Counted from the first letter of the stretch, positions 25,111-34,064 are shown. The stretch: 64,000 nucleotides of DNA from Cerasibacillus quisquiliarum (GCF_014202495.1 NZ_JACHHA010000008.1:37922-101921); one strand, 5' to 3'. The notes: generated from the letters alone by a model not told the origin. Translations and numbers: made by a program.

Positions 25111-26420
25111 TAAGAATCTTCAACTATGCCTATTTTAAAAAGTCGTCTCGGTCTTCCTCTCGAACCACTCATTTCCTCTCCAATAATTTTAGCTAATTTG
25201 TTTTTTTCTAGGTCATTTAATATCCGTCTTGCATTTCTTTGTGTCATATGAAGGTTTTTAGCTAAGTCATGAGCATTGATAAAACCTTTATTTAATTGTT
25301 GTTGAATGGCTAAACATTTACTAAAAGTACTTATACTAATTCCAGAAGTTGTTAATCTTTTCGTTAAAACTTTATCTTTAGTTAATGTTTGATATTCAAT
25401 TTCTAATAGATTATCAATTGGTCCTTTAATTCGACCATCTTTAGCGGCAATCATAACGATATTTTCCCCATTGCTTTCTGAATGTTGTAAAGCGATATCT
25501 GCGTTTTGTTCAGCACTTAAGACTGTGTCTCCATATCCAATCCCAATATTCGCTGATAGATTTGTAATCGTATTGATTTGATGAATGAGATGATAAAGCG
25601 ACTGAGAGTTTGTTTGATTTAATGTTCCTCTCGTTGTAAAGATTGTATATTTATGGTCACTCTGTTTAATCATAGAGCCAGCTATTTTTTCAGCGAAATC
25701 TAGCATTTTTTCTTGAATTTTTAAATTAAGGCGTTGTCGTGCGATTGAAGATAGATTAAGTGTCTGCTTTTTCCTATTGGTTAAAAGAGCGATATTAATG
25801 ATCGCTATTTGTGCCGACTTTAATTGTAAAATATCTCCTTTTTGGATCGCTTGTTCTAAGGCATTTTTGATTGCTAATTTAGAAGGAACAATCCGAAAAG
25901 CAGGTATGCCATATTCAACTAATCTATTATAAACATCGCGAATTCCGGTTACACAAACATTAACTTTACCTTGATGGAAATGTTGTTTGTGAAAATCAAA
26001 GAGTTCCTTTTTAGGCCGATAGCCTGTGTATGGAAATAATTTAAGTTGCTGTGACGGTAATTTATGTTCTTCATAAAAATCGATTATTTCTTTAGAAGGA
26101 AGCGTATCAAAACTGATTTTATTTAATGGCAGATTTTTTTTATAACTCATTTCTAAAAGGACTTTAGCTAAGCTTGAACCATTTAGTTGTGGATAAACAG
26201 CATTTATATCAGGCTTTATTTCTTTCGCTACCGTATATGGGACTTGTCCTGAAAAAAACCAAATGGGAATATTTTGATGTTGATTGATGATGTCCTTTAC
26301 TTCATGAAAATCTCTGTAAATGAATGTATGTATTTCGATTTGGTCTTTATATGGTTTCGCTACTGACAGTATATGTCGCACTGTATCATTAGGTCCCACA
26401 AGACCAATTGGTAGTTTCAC
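25110..26420 (-). CDS. Regulator with GTP-cyclohydrolase-III/GGDEF-like domain and winged helix
   Basis: The 436-residue cytosolic protein appears to have three parts. The N-terminal sensor-like half starts KLPIGLVGPNDTVRHIL. The middle region (residues about 240-335) contains SANIGIGYGDTVLSAEQNAD and HSESNGENIVMIAAKDGR, the pattern of GTP-cyclohydrolase-III or degenerate GGDEF folds. The C-terminal winged helix-turn-helix is in FINAHDLAKNLHMTQRNARR followed by a GRPRRLFKIG wing. It faces the abg-like operon convergently. Regulation of that operon or its own divergent neighbours is inferred. No signal peptide is present. The start has AAAGGTGGGA about 6 nt upstream. Confidence 0.7.
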   Translation of the reverse strand: MKLPIGLVGPNDTVRHILSVAKPYKDQIEIHTFIYRDFHEVKDIINQHQNIPIWFFSGQVPYTVAKEIKPDINAVYPQLNGSSLAKVLLEMSYKKNLPLNKISFDTLPSKEIIDFYEEHKLPSQQLKLFPYTGYRPKKELFDFHKQHFHQGKVNVCVTGIRDVYNRLVEYGIPAFRIVPSKLAIKNALEQAIQKGDILQLKSAQIAIINIALLTNRKKQTLNLSSIARQRLNLKIQEKMLDFAEKIAGSMIKQSDHKYTIFTTRGTLNQTNSQSLYHLIHQINTITNLSANIGIGYGDTVLSAEQNADIALQHSESNGENIVMIAAKDGRIKGPIDNLLEIEYQTLTKDKVLTKRLTTSGISISTFSKCLAIQQQLNKGFINAHDLAKNLHMTQRNARRILNDLEKNKLAKIIGEEMSGSRGRPRRLFKIGIVEDS

Positions 26421-26563
26421 TCATATCCCACCTTTTTAAAAGGATTGATTTATTAAAAATATTGAAGTCCAAATTTTATTAGAAATCATTTAATCTATGT
26501 TAATCATATGATGAAATTCGTTTTTCTTCAATGTTGTGAACAATGAAGGTGTTGTTATTTTAA

Positions 26564-26857
26564 ACTTTAGTTTCAAAATCGAGCGGTGACAGGTCAAAAT
26601 CGGGCGGTGGCAGGTCAAAATCGAGCGGTGACAGGTCAAAATCGAGCGGTGACAGGTCAAAATCGAGCGGTGGCAGGTCAAAATCGAGCGGTGGCAGGTC
26701 AAAATCGAGCGGTGGCGGGTCAAAATCGAGCGGTGACAGGTCGAAATCGGGCGGTGACAGGTCAAAATCGAGCGGTGGCGGGTCAAAATCGAGCGGTGGC
26801 AGGTCAAAATCGAGCGGTGGCAGGTCAAAATCGAGCACCGATGGGTCAAACACGAGC
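26564..26857. repeat. Dispersed repeat element, copy 3 (about 13 units of 21 bp)
   Basis: Thirteen units of exactly 21 bp run from about 26573 to 26845. The consensus is TCAAAATCGAGCGGTGRCAG plus one G, and a final divergent unit follows. The block is GC-rich in an AT-rich region. The left edge matches the 20.8-kb copy and the right edge (GAGCACCGATGGGTCAAA and on) matches the 6.3-kb copy. Because 21 is a multiple of three and the unit lacks stops, several frames stay open through the array, but none has a ribosome site. It lies between divergent promoters of the regulator and zorA-like genes. Confidence 0.95.
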
Positions 26858-27008
26858 GCCTCAGCCCTTATACTCACGCTAGTCCATACTTCAGAACCAC
26901 TCTACCACAGTTTAAGTGATATAAACCGATTTCTATACATGATTTGCCCAAGTCTAGAATAAGAATTAAAAAGGGCACTTGATTTATTCATGTATAGGAG
27001 GAATAGGA

Positions 27009-28799
27009 ATGGTACGAGCAATACTCGAATTATTTGCGAGTAAGGAAAAAGTGGCAGCAATTCTAGTGCACCCCATTATTGAGTTCATTTTCATGACACT
27101 GTTTATCGCGTTTATCTTAACAGTGACAATCCATTTTGCTTTATTTTTGAAAATTAATAGAGTAAGGAAGCACATAAAAGAAACAAATCGTCTAGATATT
27201 GAACCACTACAGTCTTTTAAAGAACAATTCGATTTAAGACAAAAAGAAGAAGCATTGAACGTAGAGACATTTGTACAAGAGAAATTTTCGAGTTGGCAGA
27301 TGTTTCGCATCCCAGTAATTGCTGTTATGAAGCTCATTCAAATGATGGTATCAGTGTTCATTTTACTCGGTGTGTTAGGAACATTTATCGGTTTAACGAT
27401 TTCTTTAAGTGGTATGAATATAAGTGAAGATTTTCACGTTGAAAATATTGTCGGTGTGCTTTCAGGTATTGATGTCGCTTTTTACACAAGTATTGCTGGG
27501 ATGACTTTTTCACTTTTTACGTCCATTCTTCGAAGAGTCTTAAATACAGAATATATGATGACAGATTTAATGCTTATGGTGGAGTCTCACTTTGAAGGTG
27601 ACGAACAACATGGCATGAATCGTTTAATAGAAGTATCTGAAGCCATTCACCAATCCCTTCATGAAGTAGTTAAATCTTTTGTCGGATTTAGAGAATATAC
27701 AACTGGATTACAGCAGTCTGCAAAAGATCTAGTGGCCTTTAATGACGGGCTTTCAAGTCATTTACAAGATTTTCAAACGTTGTTTCAACAGATGAAGGCC
27801 GTAACAAAAGGATTTGCGGACGGAACAACGGCATTAAATGATAATTTCTCGACTTTGTTCTCTTACTTTAAAAAAATTGACCATAGGAACGAACGGATGG
27901 TAAAGGTTGTCGAACAAACATATGAAAAAGCCGAAGAAACTTCAAATGCACAAATAAAAGCTCTAAAACATATGGAAAACACAGCGGAAAACTTAAGAGA
28001 TTATGTCACATCATTAGTTGAGGAACAGAAAGAAATCCGTTCAGCATATGAACGCGTTGCTAGTGAACAACAACAAATGATGTCAGTCATTGAAGAGCAT
28101 CGTGAAGAATTAAAGAAAATATTCGGTCACCATGTTAATGAAAAACTAAGTCATTTATCTCTTAACTTAAAAGATCTTCGTCAAGGTTTTGAAAAACTAG
28201 GAGACGGTGTCAGTCAATTGCCTAGTTACCTTAAAACAATGAATCAAACACAGAAGGAATCTAGTCATCTATTATCAGAAAGAATGCGTCAGTTAGCGGA
28301 ATTTAATACGACGTTTAGTCAGTCTTTAGAAAAGCATGCGAATCAAGCAGTAACCTTTGAAAGGCATATGATGATGGCTTCAAATACATTTGAGCAATTT
28401 GGCCGAAAGAACGAACAGCTTATTCAAGAAATAAACGCAACTGTTTCGCAAATCAACCAATCATTCCAGCATCGAGAAAGAGATATGGATAAAAGTGTTG
28501 ATATATTAAGAGAAGCTTTAGTAAAACAAATAACAGGTTTGGAACAAGAGCTAGAACATCGCCTACATGATGTTGTACGTCAGTTTGGTGATGCAATGAC
28601 TAGAACGAGCGAAGGAATGAAACGAGAATTAGTAGATATTCGTCGGATGACGGAAGAGATACAACGGAACTATTTTGTCTCTATTCAAAAGCTATTACAA
28701 CAGATTGGACATGAATTCCAGATATATAATAAAGAACTTCAATTAGCTCGTGAATCCAATGTAAATAGGCGTTTGGAGATGAATAGCCATGAATTCTAA
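27009..28799 (+). CDS. ZorA-like MotA/ExbB proton-channel protein with long coiled-coil tail
   Basis: The 596-residue protein has three membrane helices (residues about 22-46, 100-130 and 155-178) with the MotA/TolQ/ExbB core around VFILLGVLGTFIGLTISLSG and GIDVAFYTSIAGMTFSLF. About 400 residues of Gln/Glu-rich cytoplasmic coiled coil follow. This long tail is the feature that separates ZorA of the Zorya anti-phage system from flagellar MotA. AGGAGG lies 6 nt before the ATG at 27009. The gene overlaps the zorB-like gene by 11 bp. Known Zorya systems need ZorC/ZorD or ZorE, which are not present nearby. It could be a stand-alone envelope motor rather than a defence system. Confidence 0.8.
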   Translation: MVRAILELFASKEKVAAILVHPIIEFIFMTLFIAFILTVTIHFALFLKINRVRKHIKETNRLDIEPLQSFKEQFDLRQKEEALNVETFVQEKFSSWQMFRIPVIAVMKLIQMMVSVFILLGVLGTFIGLTISLSGMNISEDFHVENIVGVLSGIDVAFYTSIAGMTFSLFTSILRRVLNTEYMMTDLMLMVESHFEGDEQHGMNRLIEVSEAIHQSLHEVVKSFVGFREYTTGLQQSAKDLVAFNDGLSSHLQDFQTLFQQMKAVTKGFADGTTALNDNFSTLFSYFKKIDHRNERMVKVVEQTYEKAEETSNAQIKALKHMENTAENLRDYVTSLVEEQKEIRSAYERVASEQQQMMSVIEEHREELKKIFGHHVNEKLSHLSLNLKDLRQGFEKLGDGVSQLPSYLKTMNQTQKESSHLLSERMRQLAEFNTTFSQSLEKHANQAVTFERHMMMASNTFEQFGRKNEQLIQEINATVSQINQSFQHRERDMDKSVDILREALVKQITGLEQELEHRLHDVVRQFGDAMTRTSEGMKRELVDIRRMTEEIQRNYFVSIQKLLQQIGHEFQIYNKELQLARESNVNRRLEMNSHEF

Positions 28800-29481
28800 A
28801 TACCAACGCTTGTTTAAAGGAGAGCAGGAAGAAGGGCAGTTTTGGCCATCTTTTACTGATTTATTAACGACGATTCTACTCTGTTTTATGTTAATTTTTA
28901 TCGTGATGATGGTTATAAAATCATTTCAAATTAAAGAAATGAAAAAAACATTAGACCAAATTATGGGCGTGCGTACACAAATTGTTCATGACTTGAAGGA
29001 GGCATTTACTGATTCAGAGTCTGGAATCGAAGTAGATGAAAAGACAGGAGCAATCATTTTTAATACGGAAATATTATTTGCTTATGATGAAGCGGAACTC
29101 CATCCGGATTCTTATGAACTATTAGATGACTTCATCCCACAGTATTTAGATGTATTATTTAACAATAATTATGAAGATTATATTGCTGAAGTGATTATCG
29201 AAGGTCATACAGATATGGATGGGTCGTACTTATATAATTTAGAACTTGCTCAGAAACGTGCGTATCGTGTTGCAGAACATATTCTTGGTAATCAGTTTCC
29301 AAATCGTAAACATCAAGCACAACTAGAAGAAAAATTGACGGTTAATAGTAAGTCATATGCAGACTCACGAACGGACAAAAAAGGAAAATATAGTGCTAAA
29401 GATTCACGAAGAGTGGAATTTAAATTTCGTTTAAAAGATGAAGAGATTTTAAATAAGACAAGAGAACTGTTAGGAAATTAA
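28789..29481 (+). CDS. ZorB-like MotB/OmpA-family stator protein
   Basis: The 230-residue protein has a short cytoplasmic N-terminus and one membrane helix with the key proton-carrying aspartate in WPSFTDLLTTILLCFML (Asp23). A periplasmic-side OmpA-like peptidoglycan-binding domain follows, with FAYDEAELHPDSYELLDDF and VIIEGHTDMDGSYLYNLELA and ending DSRRVEFKFRL. It forms the stator partner of the ZorA-like protein, with the start inside the end of that gene. The product would anchor the channel to the cell wall and couple proton flow to movement of the ZorA tail. No effector gene follows. Confidence 0.8.
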   Translation: MNSKYQRLFKGEQEEGQFWPSFTDLLTTILLCFMLIFIVMMVIKSFQIKEMKKTLDQIMGVRTQIVHDLKEAFTDSESGIEVDEKTGAIIFNTEILFAYDEAELHPDSYELLDDFIPQYLDVLFNNNYEDYIAEVIIEGHTDMDGSYLYNLELAQKRAYRVAEHILGNQFPNRKHQAQLEEKLTVNSKSYADSRTDKKGKYSAKDSRRVEFKFRLKDEEILNKTRELLGN

Positions 29482-29837
29482 GCTCATGAGGATTTTGTAT
29501 TTGACTATGTCAATCTTTTTTCTAATCGTTCTTTATGACAAGATGTCTATGTATAAATAGTAATCGGATGAAATGAACAGACTGTTAACATGCAAAACAA
29601 TCCATAGCATCTTACAGTCCGGTATTTGAAGTGAATAGAAATGAAGAAATGCTATTGATATGGACATTTATCATTAACTATTGGAGAGAAGCACAGCTAT
29701 ATAATGATTGCATAAAATATAAATTAAACCATATCCCTGTTCAGTCGGTATACTGTAGCGGGGAATTTTTTGTGTTATAACATTTTTCTGGACGTTGAAT
29801 AAAATAATATGAACAAAAACTTGCAAGGAGGAGTCGC
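29482..29837. other. Intergenic region without a recognised gene
   Basis: These 356 AT-rich bases follow the zorB-like gene, where a ZorC/ZorD or ZorE effector would be expected. I found no frame longer than about 20 codons with a ribosome site. A weak hairpin-like stretch (TTGACTATGTCAATCTTTTTTC, read in two parts) near 29500-29522 could end the motor operon. No repeat of either family is present. Confidence 0.5.
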
Positions 29838-30461
29838 ATGTTTCAGCCCATATTACCTGTATCACTTCAGACATTTGTCATAAAGGGTCCTGGAGAGCAG
29901 ATTTATTATCCGCAAATCATTCATTTGCAAAATATCACCGCTCAGCAAACAATGAATCAAAAGATTTATCAACAATTACAAAATTTACGAAGAGAGCAGT
30001 ATGAAAGTCAGCAGGCAGATTTTTTTCAAGAGATGTTAGGACAATATGAAGTGAAAACAAATGAACGTAACGTCCTTAGCCTATCATTAACTAATTATGC
30101 ATATGCACCATACCATGCTCATGGCTTAACATTAATGAAATCGTTAACGTTTGCTGTGAAAACGGGAAAAAACTACCAACTTCATGAACTGTTTAAGCCC
30201 AATAGTCAATATCAAGACGTACTTAAAAAAATCATTGAAAGACAAATAAAAGAACGAAATCTCGATACATTTGATGAGCCCATTACCATTTCATCAAATC
30301 AAGATTTTTATATTGCTGATAAAGCGCTCGTTATCTATTTCCAACTTTATGAAATTACACCATATTATGTCGGCTTTCCGATGTTTCCAATTTCTATTTA
30401 TGAGATTCAAGACATCATTCTTGAAGATGGACCACTCGGAAAAATGTTAGAAAGCGGATAG
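29838..30461 (+). CDS. DUF3298/RsiV-like domain protein
   Basis: The 207-residue protein has no signal peptide or clear membrane helix. The pattern IYYPQIIHLQN, SLSLTNYAYAPYHAHGLTLM, KTGKNYQLHELFKPNSQYQ and ITPYYVGFPMFPISIYEI matches DUF4163/DUF3298 regions. Those regions form the extracytoplasmic, lysozyme-binding part of RsiV-type anti-sigma factors and the N-domains of some deacetylases. It lacks the anti-sigma and membrane parts, so its cellular location and role are unclear. A strong AAGGAGGAG site precedes the ATG. It is convergent with the RNase H-like gene, 1 bp apart. Confidence 0.7.
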   Translation: MFQPILPVSLQTFVIKGPGEQIYYPQIIHLQNITAQQTMNQKIYQQLQNLRREQYESQQADFFQEMLGQYEVKTNERNVLSLSLTNYAYAPYHAHGLTLMKSLTFAVKTGKNYQLHELFKPNSQYQDVLKKIIERQIKERNLDTFDEPITISSNQDFYIADKALVIYFQLYEITPYYVGFPMFPISIYEIQDIILEDGPLGKMLESG

Positions 30462-30462
30462 T

Positions 30463-30855
30463 TTAGTATTGCTGTTGAATCGCTTGCTTCGCTAATTGAT
30501 CAGCTTTCTGGTTGGTGCGATTAGGAATCCATTTAATAAAAATATATGAAAACGACTTTCCTTCTTGCCTTATTTTTTCTAATAACGGCTGGAAGGCTTT
30601 ATTATTTGTATAATCTTTTTCTATCGTATCAACGACTATTTTAGAATCTGAACGAAAGGAAAGAATGTCTCCAGGGAATTTATCTTTACAAATTTCTAAT
30701 GCTTTTATAACTGCATAGAATTCGGCTTCATGGTTTGTACAAATACCAAGTGGAATGGCAAATGAATAATCGATTCCATATGCTTTTATGTAGATACCAG
30801 CGCCACTCATACCAGGATTTCCGCTTGATGCACCATCTGTATATATTTCAATCAA
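30463..30855 (-). CDS. RNase H-like protein (YpdQ/YpeP type)
   Basis: The 130-residue protein has the RNase H fold and four acidic positions: Asp in IYTDGASSGNPG (residue 7), Glu in NHEAEFYAVIKAL, Asp in SFRSDSKIVVDT and Asp in NQKADQLAKQA near the end. These suggest an active RNase HI-like site that cuts RNA in RNA-DNA hybrids, although Bacillus paralogues of this type are often reported inactive. The TTG start has AAAAGGAG about 8 nt upstream. It is a monocistronic gene whose stop lies next to that of the convergent DUF3298-like gene. Confidence 0.85.
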   Translation of the reverse strand: MIEIYTDGASSGNPGMSGAGIYIKAYGIDYSFAIPLGICTNHEAEFYAVIKALEICKDKFPGDILSFRSDSKIVVDTIEKDYTNNKAFQPLLEKIRQEGKSFSYIFIKWIPNRTNQKADQLAKQAIQQQY

Positions 30856-31077
30856 TTGTCATACTCCTTTTTCATGATCATCTTTATTATATCGAATAAA
30901 TACAGACCATAAATAAAATATTTCTAAAAAACTATTTTATAAATAATTCACACAATCGAAAAATTAACCACTTTTTTAAAAACATAGATGTAACAATACT
31001 TGTAAACGGATACAAATATGTTCTAATGAAATGTTATACAACAGAACTTAAAATAAATCATATTATGATAGCGTTTT

Positions 31078-31122
31078 CAGTTTGAAACTGTATCTTGACT
31101 AACAAAACGCCTGTGGTATAAT
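31078..31122 (+). promoter_or_regulatory. Promoter with upstream palindrome for the TrpXYZ-type operon
   Basis: TTGACT (31095-31100) and TATAAT (31117-31122) are 16 bp apart, a good sigma-A-type promoter. A 13-bp palindrome, CAGTTTGAAACTG (31078-31090), lies just before the -35 box and could bind a regulator. There is no T-box or other long leader between the promoter and the gene. Confidence 0.7.
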
Positions 31123-31186
31123 AGTCGCTAATTATTTAGAAAAATGTTAATAATATCACAAGGAATTAGAGGAGTGGAGTAGAGAG

Positions 31187-32200
31187 ATGAGGAAGAGAAT
31201 CATTATTTTATGTATGCTGCTTATGAGTTTAATCATGTTAGGTGCTTGTGGAAATTCAGAAGATAAGGCTGGAGGTAGCTCTAACGGTGGATCAAGCAAA
31301 AAAGGAAAAACATTTAAAATCGGTGCCACACAAATCGTTGAGCATCCCTCATTAGATCAGGCGTATAAGGGATTTCAAGAGGCGTTAAAAGATGCAGGAT
31401 TAGATGTCGAATTTGATTTGCAAAGTGCGCAAGGAGAACAAAATAATGTAAAAACAATTGCTGATAACTTCGTAGCAGATAATGTGGACCTAATTTTTGC
31501 AAATTCGACACCAAGTGCATTAGGAGCTTTGCAAGCAACAGATCAGATTCCAATTGTATTTACGTCTGTGTCCGACCCAGTTGGAGCAGGAATTGTCGAA
31601 GCAATGGATCAACCAGGGGATAATATTACTGGAGTTGTCGACCTACACCCTGAAGCAATAAAGGAAACAGTTCAGTTTATTGATAAATATTTTAATGGGG
31701 CGAATGTAGGACTTATATATAATGCAGGAGAACAAAATTCAGTATCACAGATTGATGCAGTGAAAGAAGCGGCTGAAGGAACGAGCTTAACGTTAACTGA
31801 GCGAACAGTTGCTAATACAGCTGAGGTGCAACAAGCTGCGATGACTGTAGCAAGTGAGGTGGATGTTCTTTATATCGTGACAGATAATATGGTCGTCTCA
31901 GCACTAGATAGTGTTGTTGGTGTTGCAGAAGACCAGAAAATTCCATTAATCGTTGGGGAACCTGATTCATTAGAAAAAGGAGGATTTGCTACATTTGGCA
32001 TTGACTACTTTAAGATTGGTTATCGTACGGGCGAAATGGCGGTTGAAATCTTAAAGGGAGAAAAAGACCCGAGCGATATCCCGGTAGAATATCCTAAGGA
32101 GATAAAATTAATTATTAATAAAGAAGCGGCTGAAAAACAAGGCGTCGAGTGGCATGATGAGTGGGATGAATTGGCTGAATTTCTAGAAACAAATGAATAA
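31187..32200 (+). CDS. TrpX-type ABC transporter substrate-binding lipoprotein
   Basis: The 337-residue protein has a lipoprotein signal (lipobox MLGAC, Cys near residue 21) and a Ser/Gly-rich linker. The PF04392-type binding domain follows, with KIGATQIVEHPSLDQAYKGF, FVADNVDLIFANSTPSALGAL and VVDLHPEAIKETVQF. In streptococci this family (TrpX) is linked to tryptophan; here the ligand is not established. GAGGAGTGGAG precedes the ATG. It leads a three-gene operon with permease and ATPase genes. Confidence 0.85.
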   Translation: MRKRIIILCMLLMSLIMLGACGNSEDKAGGSSNGGSSKKGKTFKIGATQIVEHPSLDQAYKGFQEALKDAGLDVEFDLQSAQGEQNNVKTIADNFVADNVDLIFANSTPSALGALQATDQIPIVFTSVSDPVGAGIVEAMDQPGDNITGVVDLHPEAIKETVQFIDKYFNGANVGLIYNAGEQNSVSQIDAVKEAAEGTSLTLTERTVANTAEVQQAAMTVASEVDVLYIVTDNMVVSALDSVVGVAEDQKIPLIVGEPDSLEKGGFATFGIDYFKIGYRTGEMAVEILKGEKDPSDIPVEYPKEIKLIINKEAAEKQGVEWHDEWDELAEFLETNE

Positions 32201-32278
32201 CAGTTCATGTAGACATCAATCACAGGAGCTATTCGTTCCTGTGATTTCTTTAAAACGAGTTGGAGAGGAGAGATTCAT

Positions 32279-33277
32279 TTGTTTTTATCAATGTTCGGTG
32301 CAGTAGAATCTGGCATTATTTATGCGATTATGGCTTTAGGTGTTTATTTAACATTTCGTATTTTAGACTTTCCTGACTTAACTGTAGATGGGAGTTTTGT
32401 AACGGGTGCAGCTGTTGCGGCTATTTCGATTATTCATGGTGTACCACCGATTGTTGCGAGCTTATTAGCATTAGTGGCTGGTTTTCTTGCCGGTTGTATA
32501 ACAGGACTTCTTCATACAAAAGGAAAAGTCAATCCCTTATTATCAGGAATATTAATGATGACAGCGTTATATTCCATTAATTTACGTATTCTTGACAAAC
32601 CGACTGTATCTTTTTTTAATGAGACGACATTTTTTAAGCAAGTTCAGTCTGTATGGGAAAAAACAGGAATTGATTCATTGATGAATGGGTTGTTAAGTTC
32701 AGTTGGTTTGACACAGGTTCCAAAAACATGGGCGATCATCGGTGTGATGCTTATGATAACGTTAATTGTGAAACTCTTAACTGATTTTTTCTTGAAAACA
32801 GAAGTCGGGCTTGCTTTACGTGCAACAGGTGATAACAAAAAAATGATCCGCAGCTTTTCTGCTAATACGGACTCACTTATTATTTTAGGAGTTGGTCTAT
32901 CGAATGCTCTAGTTGCCTTTGCAGGTGGTCTTATTGCCCAACACGGTGGGTTTGCTGATGTTGGAATGGGTATTGGGATGATTATTATCGGATTAGCCTC
33001 GGTCATTATCGGTGAAGCTATTTTTGGTACGAAAACAATTGCACGAGCGACATTGGCGGTTATTGGCGGGGCGATCATTTATCGCATGGTTGTCACTTTG
33101 GCATTACGAGTCGATTTCTTAGAAACAGGCGACATGAAATTAATTACAGCGGTTCTCGTTATTGCTTCATTAGTTTTACCAAATATGTTAAAGTCTCGAA
33201 AAGAGAAGAAACGGCGTTCAGAAAAACGCTTGCAAATAGAGCTTCGTAGGAAGAAAGAAGGTGTTACGGATGCTTAA
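32279..33277 (+). CDS. TrpY-type ABC transporter permease
   Basis: The 332-residue permease has about nine hydrophobic segments of the branched-chain amino-acid/ribose permease type. Conserved parts are LDFPDLTVDGSFVTGAAVAA, GLLHTKGKVNPLLSGILMMT and GLALRATGDNKKMIRSF, a cytoplasmic coupling segment. The TTG start at 32279 has AGGAG about 8 nt upstream; an ATG four codons in lacks a site. Its end overlaps the ATPase start by 8 bp. Confidence 0.85.
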   Translation: MFLSMFGAVESGIIYAIMALGVYLTFRILDFPDLTVDGSFVTGAAVAAISIIHGVPPIVASLLALVAGFLAGCITGLLHTKGKVNPLLSGILMMTALYSINLRILDKPTVSFFNETTFFKQVQSVWEKTGIDSLMNGLLSSVGLTQVPKTWAIIGVMLMITLIVKLLTDFFLKTEVGLALRATGDNKKMIRSFSANTDSLIILGVGLSNALVAFAGGLIAQHGGFADVGMGIGMIIIGLASVIIGEAIFGTKTIARATLAVIGGAIIYRMVVTLALRVDFLETGDMKLITAVLVIASLVLPNMLKSRKEKKRRSEKRLQIELRRKKEGVTDA

Positions 33278-34064
33278 ATTACAGCATTTATCTGTTACAT
33301 TCAATGAAAACACACCGAATGAAAAGAAAGCATTAAAAGATATTAATCTCTCCTTAAAAAAGGGTGATTTTGTCACAATTATTGGAAGTAATGGAGCAGG
33401 AAAATCGACATTAATGAATATGGTCTCTGGAAGCTTATTTCCTGACGTTGGTGATGTTTTTATAAATGGAAAACAGGTTGTTCACTTACCGGAATATAAA
33501 CGTGCACGTATGATTGGACGCGTTTTCCAAGATCCAATGGCGGGAACGGCTCCAACTATGACAATCGAAGAAAACTTAGCAATCGCGCTTTCCCGCTGTA
33601 AAAAACGGCGTCTTACATTCGGTGTAACTAAAAAACGCCGTGAGCTTTTCAAAGCCTATTTAAGCAAATTGAATATTGGCTTAGAAAATCGCTTAATGAC
33701 AAAGGTCGGTTTTTTATCTGGTGGTGAACGCCAAGCTTTATCTTTATTAATGGCAACATTTACTGAGCCGGATATTTTACTGTTAGATGAACATACGGCT
33801 GCTCTTGATCCATCACGTGCAGAACTCATCACTCAGCTAACAAAAGAATTGATAGAAACATACGAACTAACAACACTTATGGTGACACATAATATGCAAC
33901 AAGCGATCGATTTAGGTAACCGACTCATCATGATGGATAAAGGAGAGATCATCCTTGATATATCTGGTGAAGAGAAAAGTAAATTAACGATAGAAGATTT
34001 ATTGGCTGAATTTAAACGCTTGCGGATTGAAGAATTTGAGAGTGATAGGGCGTTGCTTGTGTAA
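33270..34064 (+). CDS. TrpZ-type ABC transporter ATPase
   Basis: The 264-residue ATPase has Walker A GSNGAGKSTLMNMVSG, Q-loop RVFQDPM, signature LSGGERQALSLLMA, Walker B ILLLDEHTAALDPS and H-loop MVTHNMQQA. The Asp-Glu-His at Walker B is typical of this subfamily. The ATG at 33270 has AAGGTG about 6 nt upstream and overlaps the permease stop. It closes the importer operon. Confidence 0.9.
   Translation: MLKLQHLSVTFNENTPNEKKALKDINLSLKKGDFVTIIGSNGAGKSTLMNMVSGSLFPDVGDVFINGKQVVHLPEYKRARMIGRVFQDPMAGTAPTMTIEENLAIALSRCKKRRLTFGVTKKRRELFKAYLSKLNIGLENRLMTKVGFLSGGERQALSLLMATFTEPDILLLDEHTAALDPSRAELITQLTKELIETYELTTLMVTHNMQQAIDLGNRLIMMDKGEIILDISGEEKSKLTIEDLLAEFKRLRIEEFESDRALLV

Noticed and set aside
26490..26882. 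Long repetitive frames on both strands through the 21-bp array (7-residue repeat peptides)
   Set aside because: The unit is 21 bp and has no stop codon, so several frames stay open by construction. None has a ribosome site or a plausible domain, and the array is intergenic in the other two copies.
30856..31186. T-box riboswitch before the TrpX-type gene
   Set aside because: The conserved GGGTGG-type antiterminator and a leader terminator are missing, and the promoter lies only 60 bp before the gene.
32644..33078. 144-residue frame on the minus strand inside the permease gene
   Set aside because: It is the antisense shadow of a membrane-protein gene; its repetitive Ile/Pro/Ala composition and lack of a ribosome site fit an artefact.
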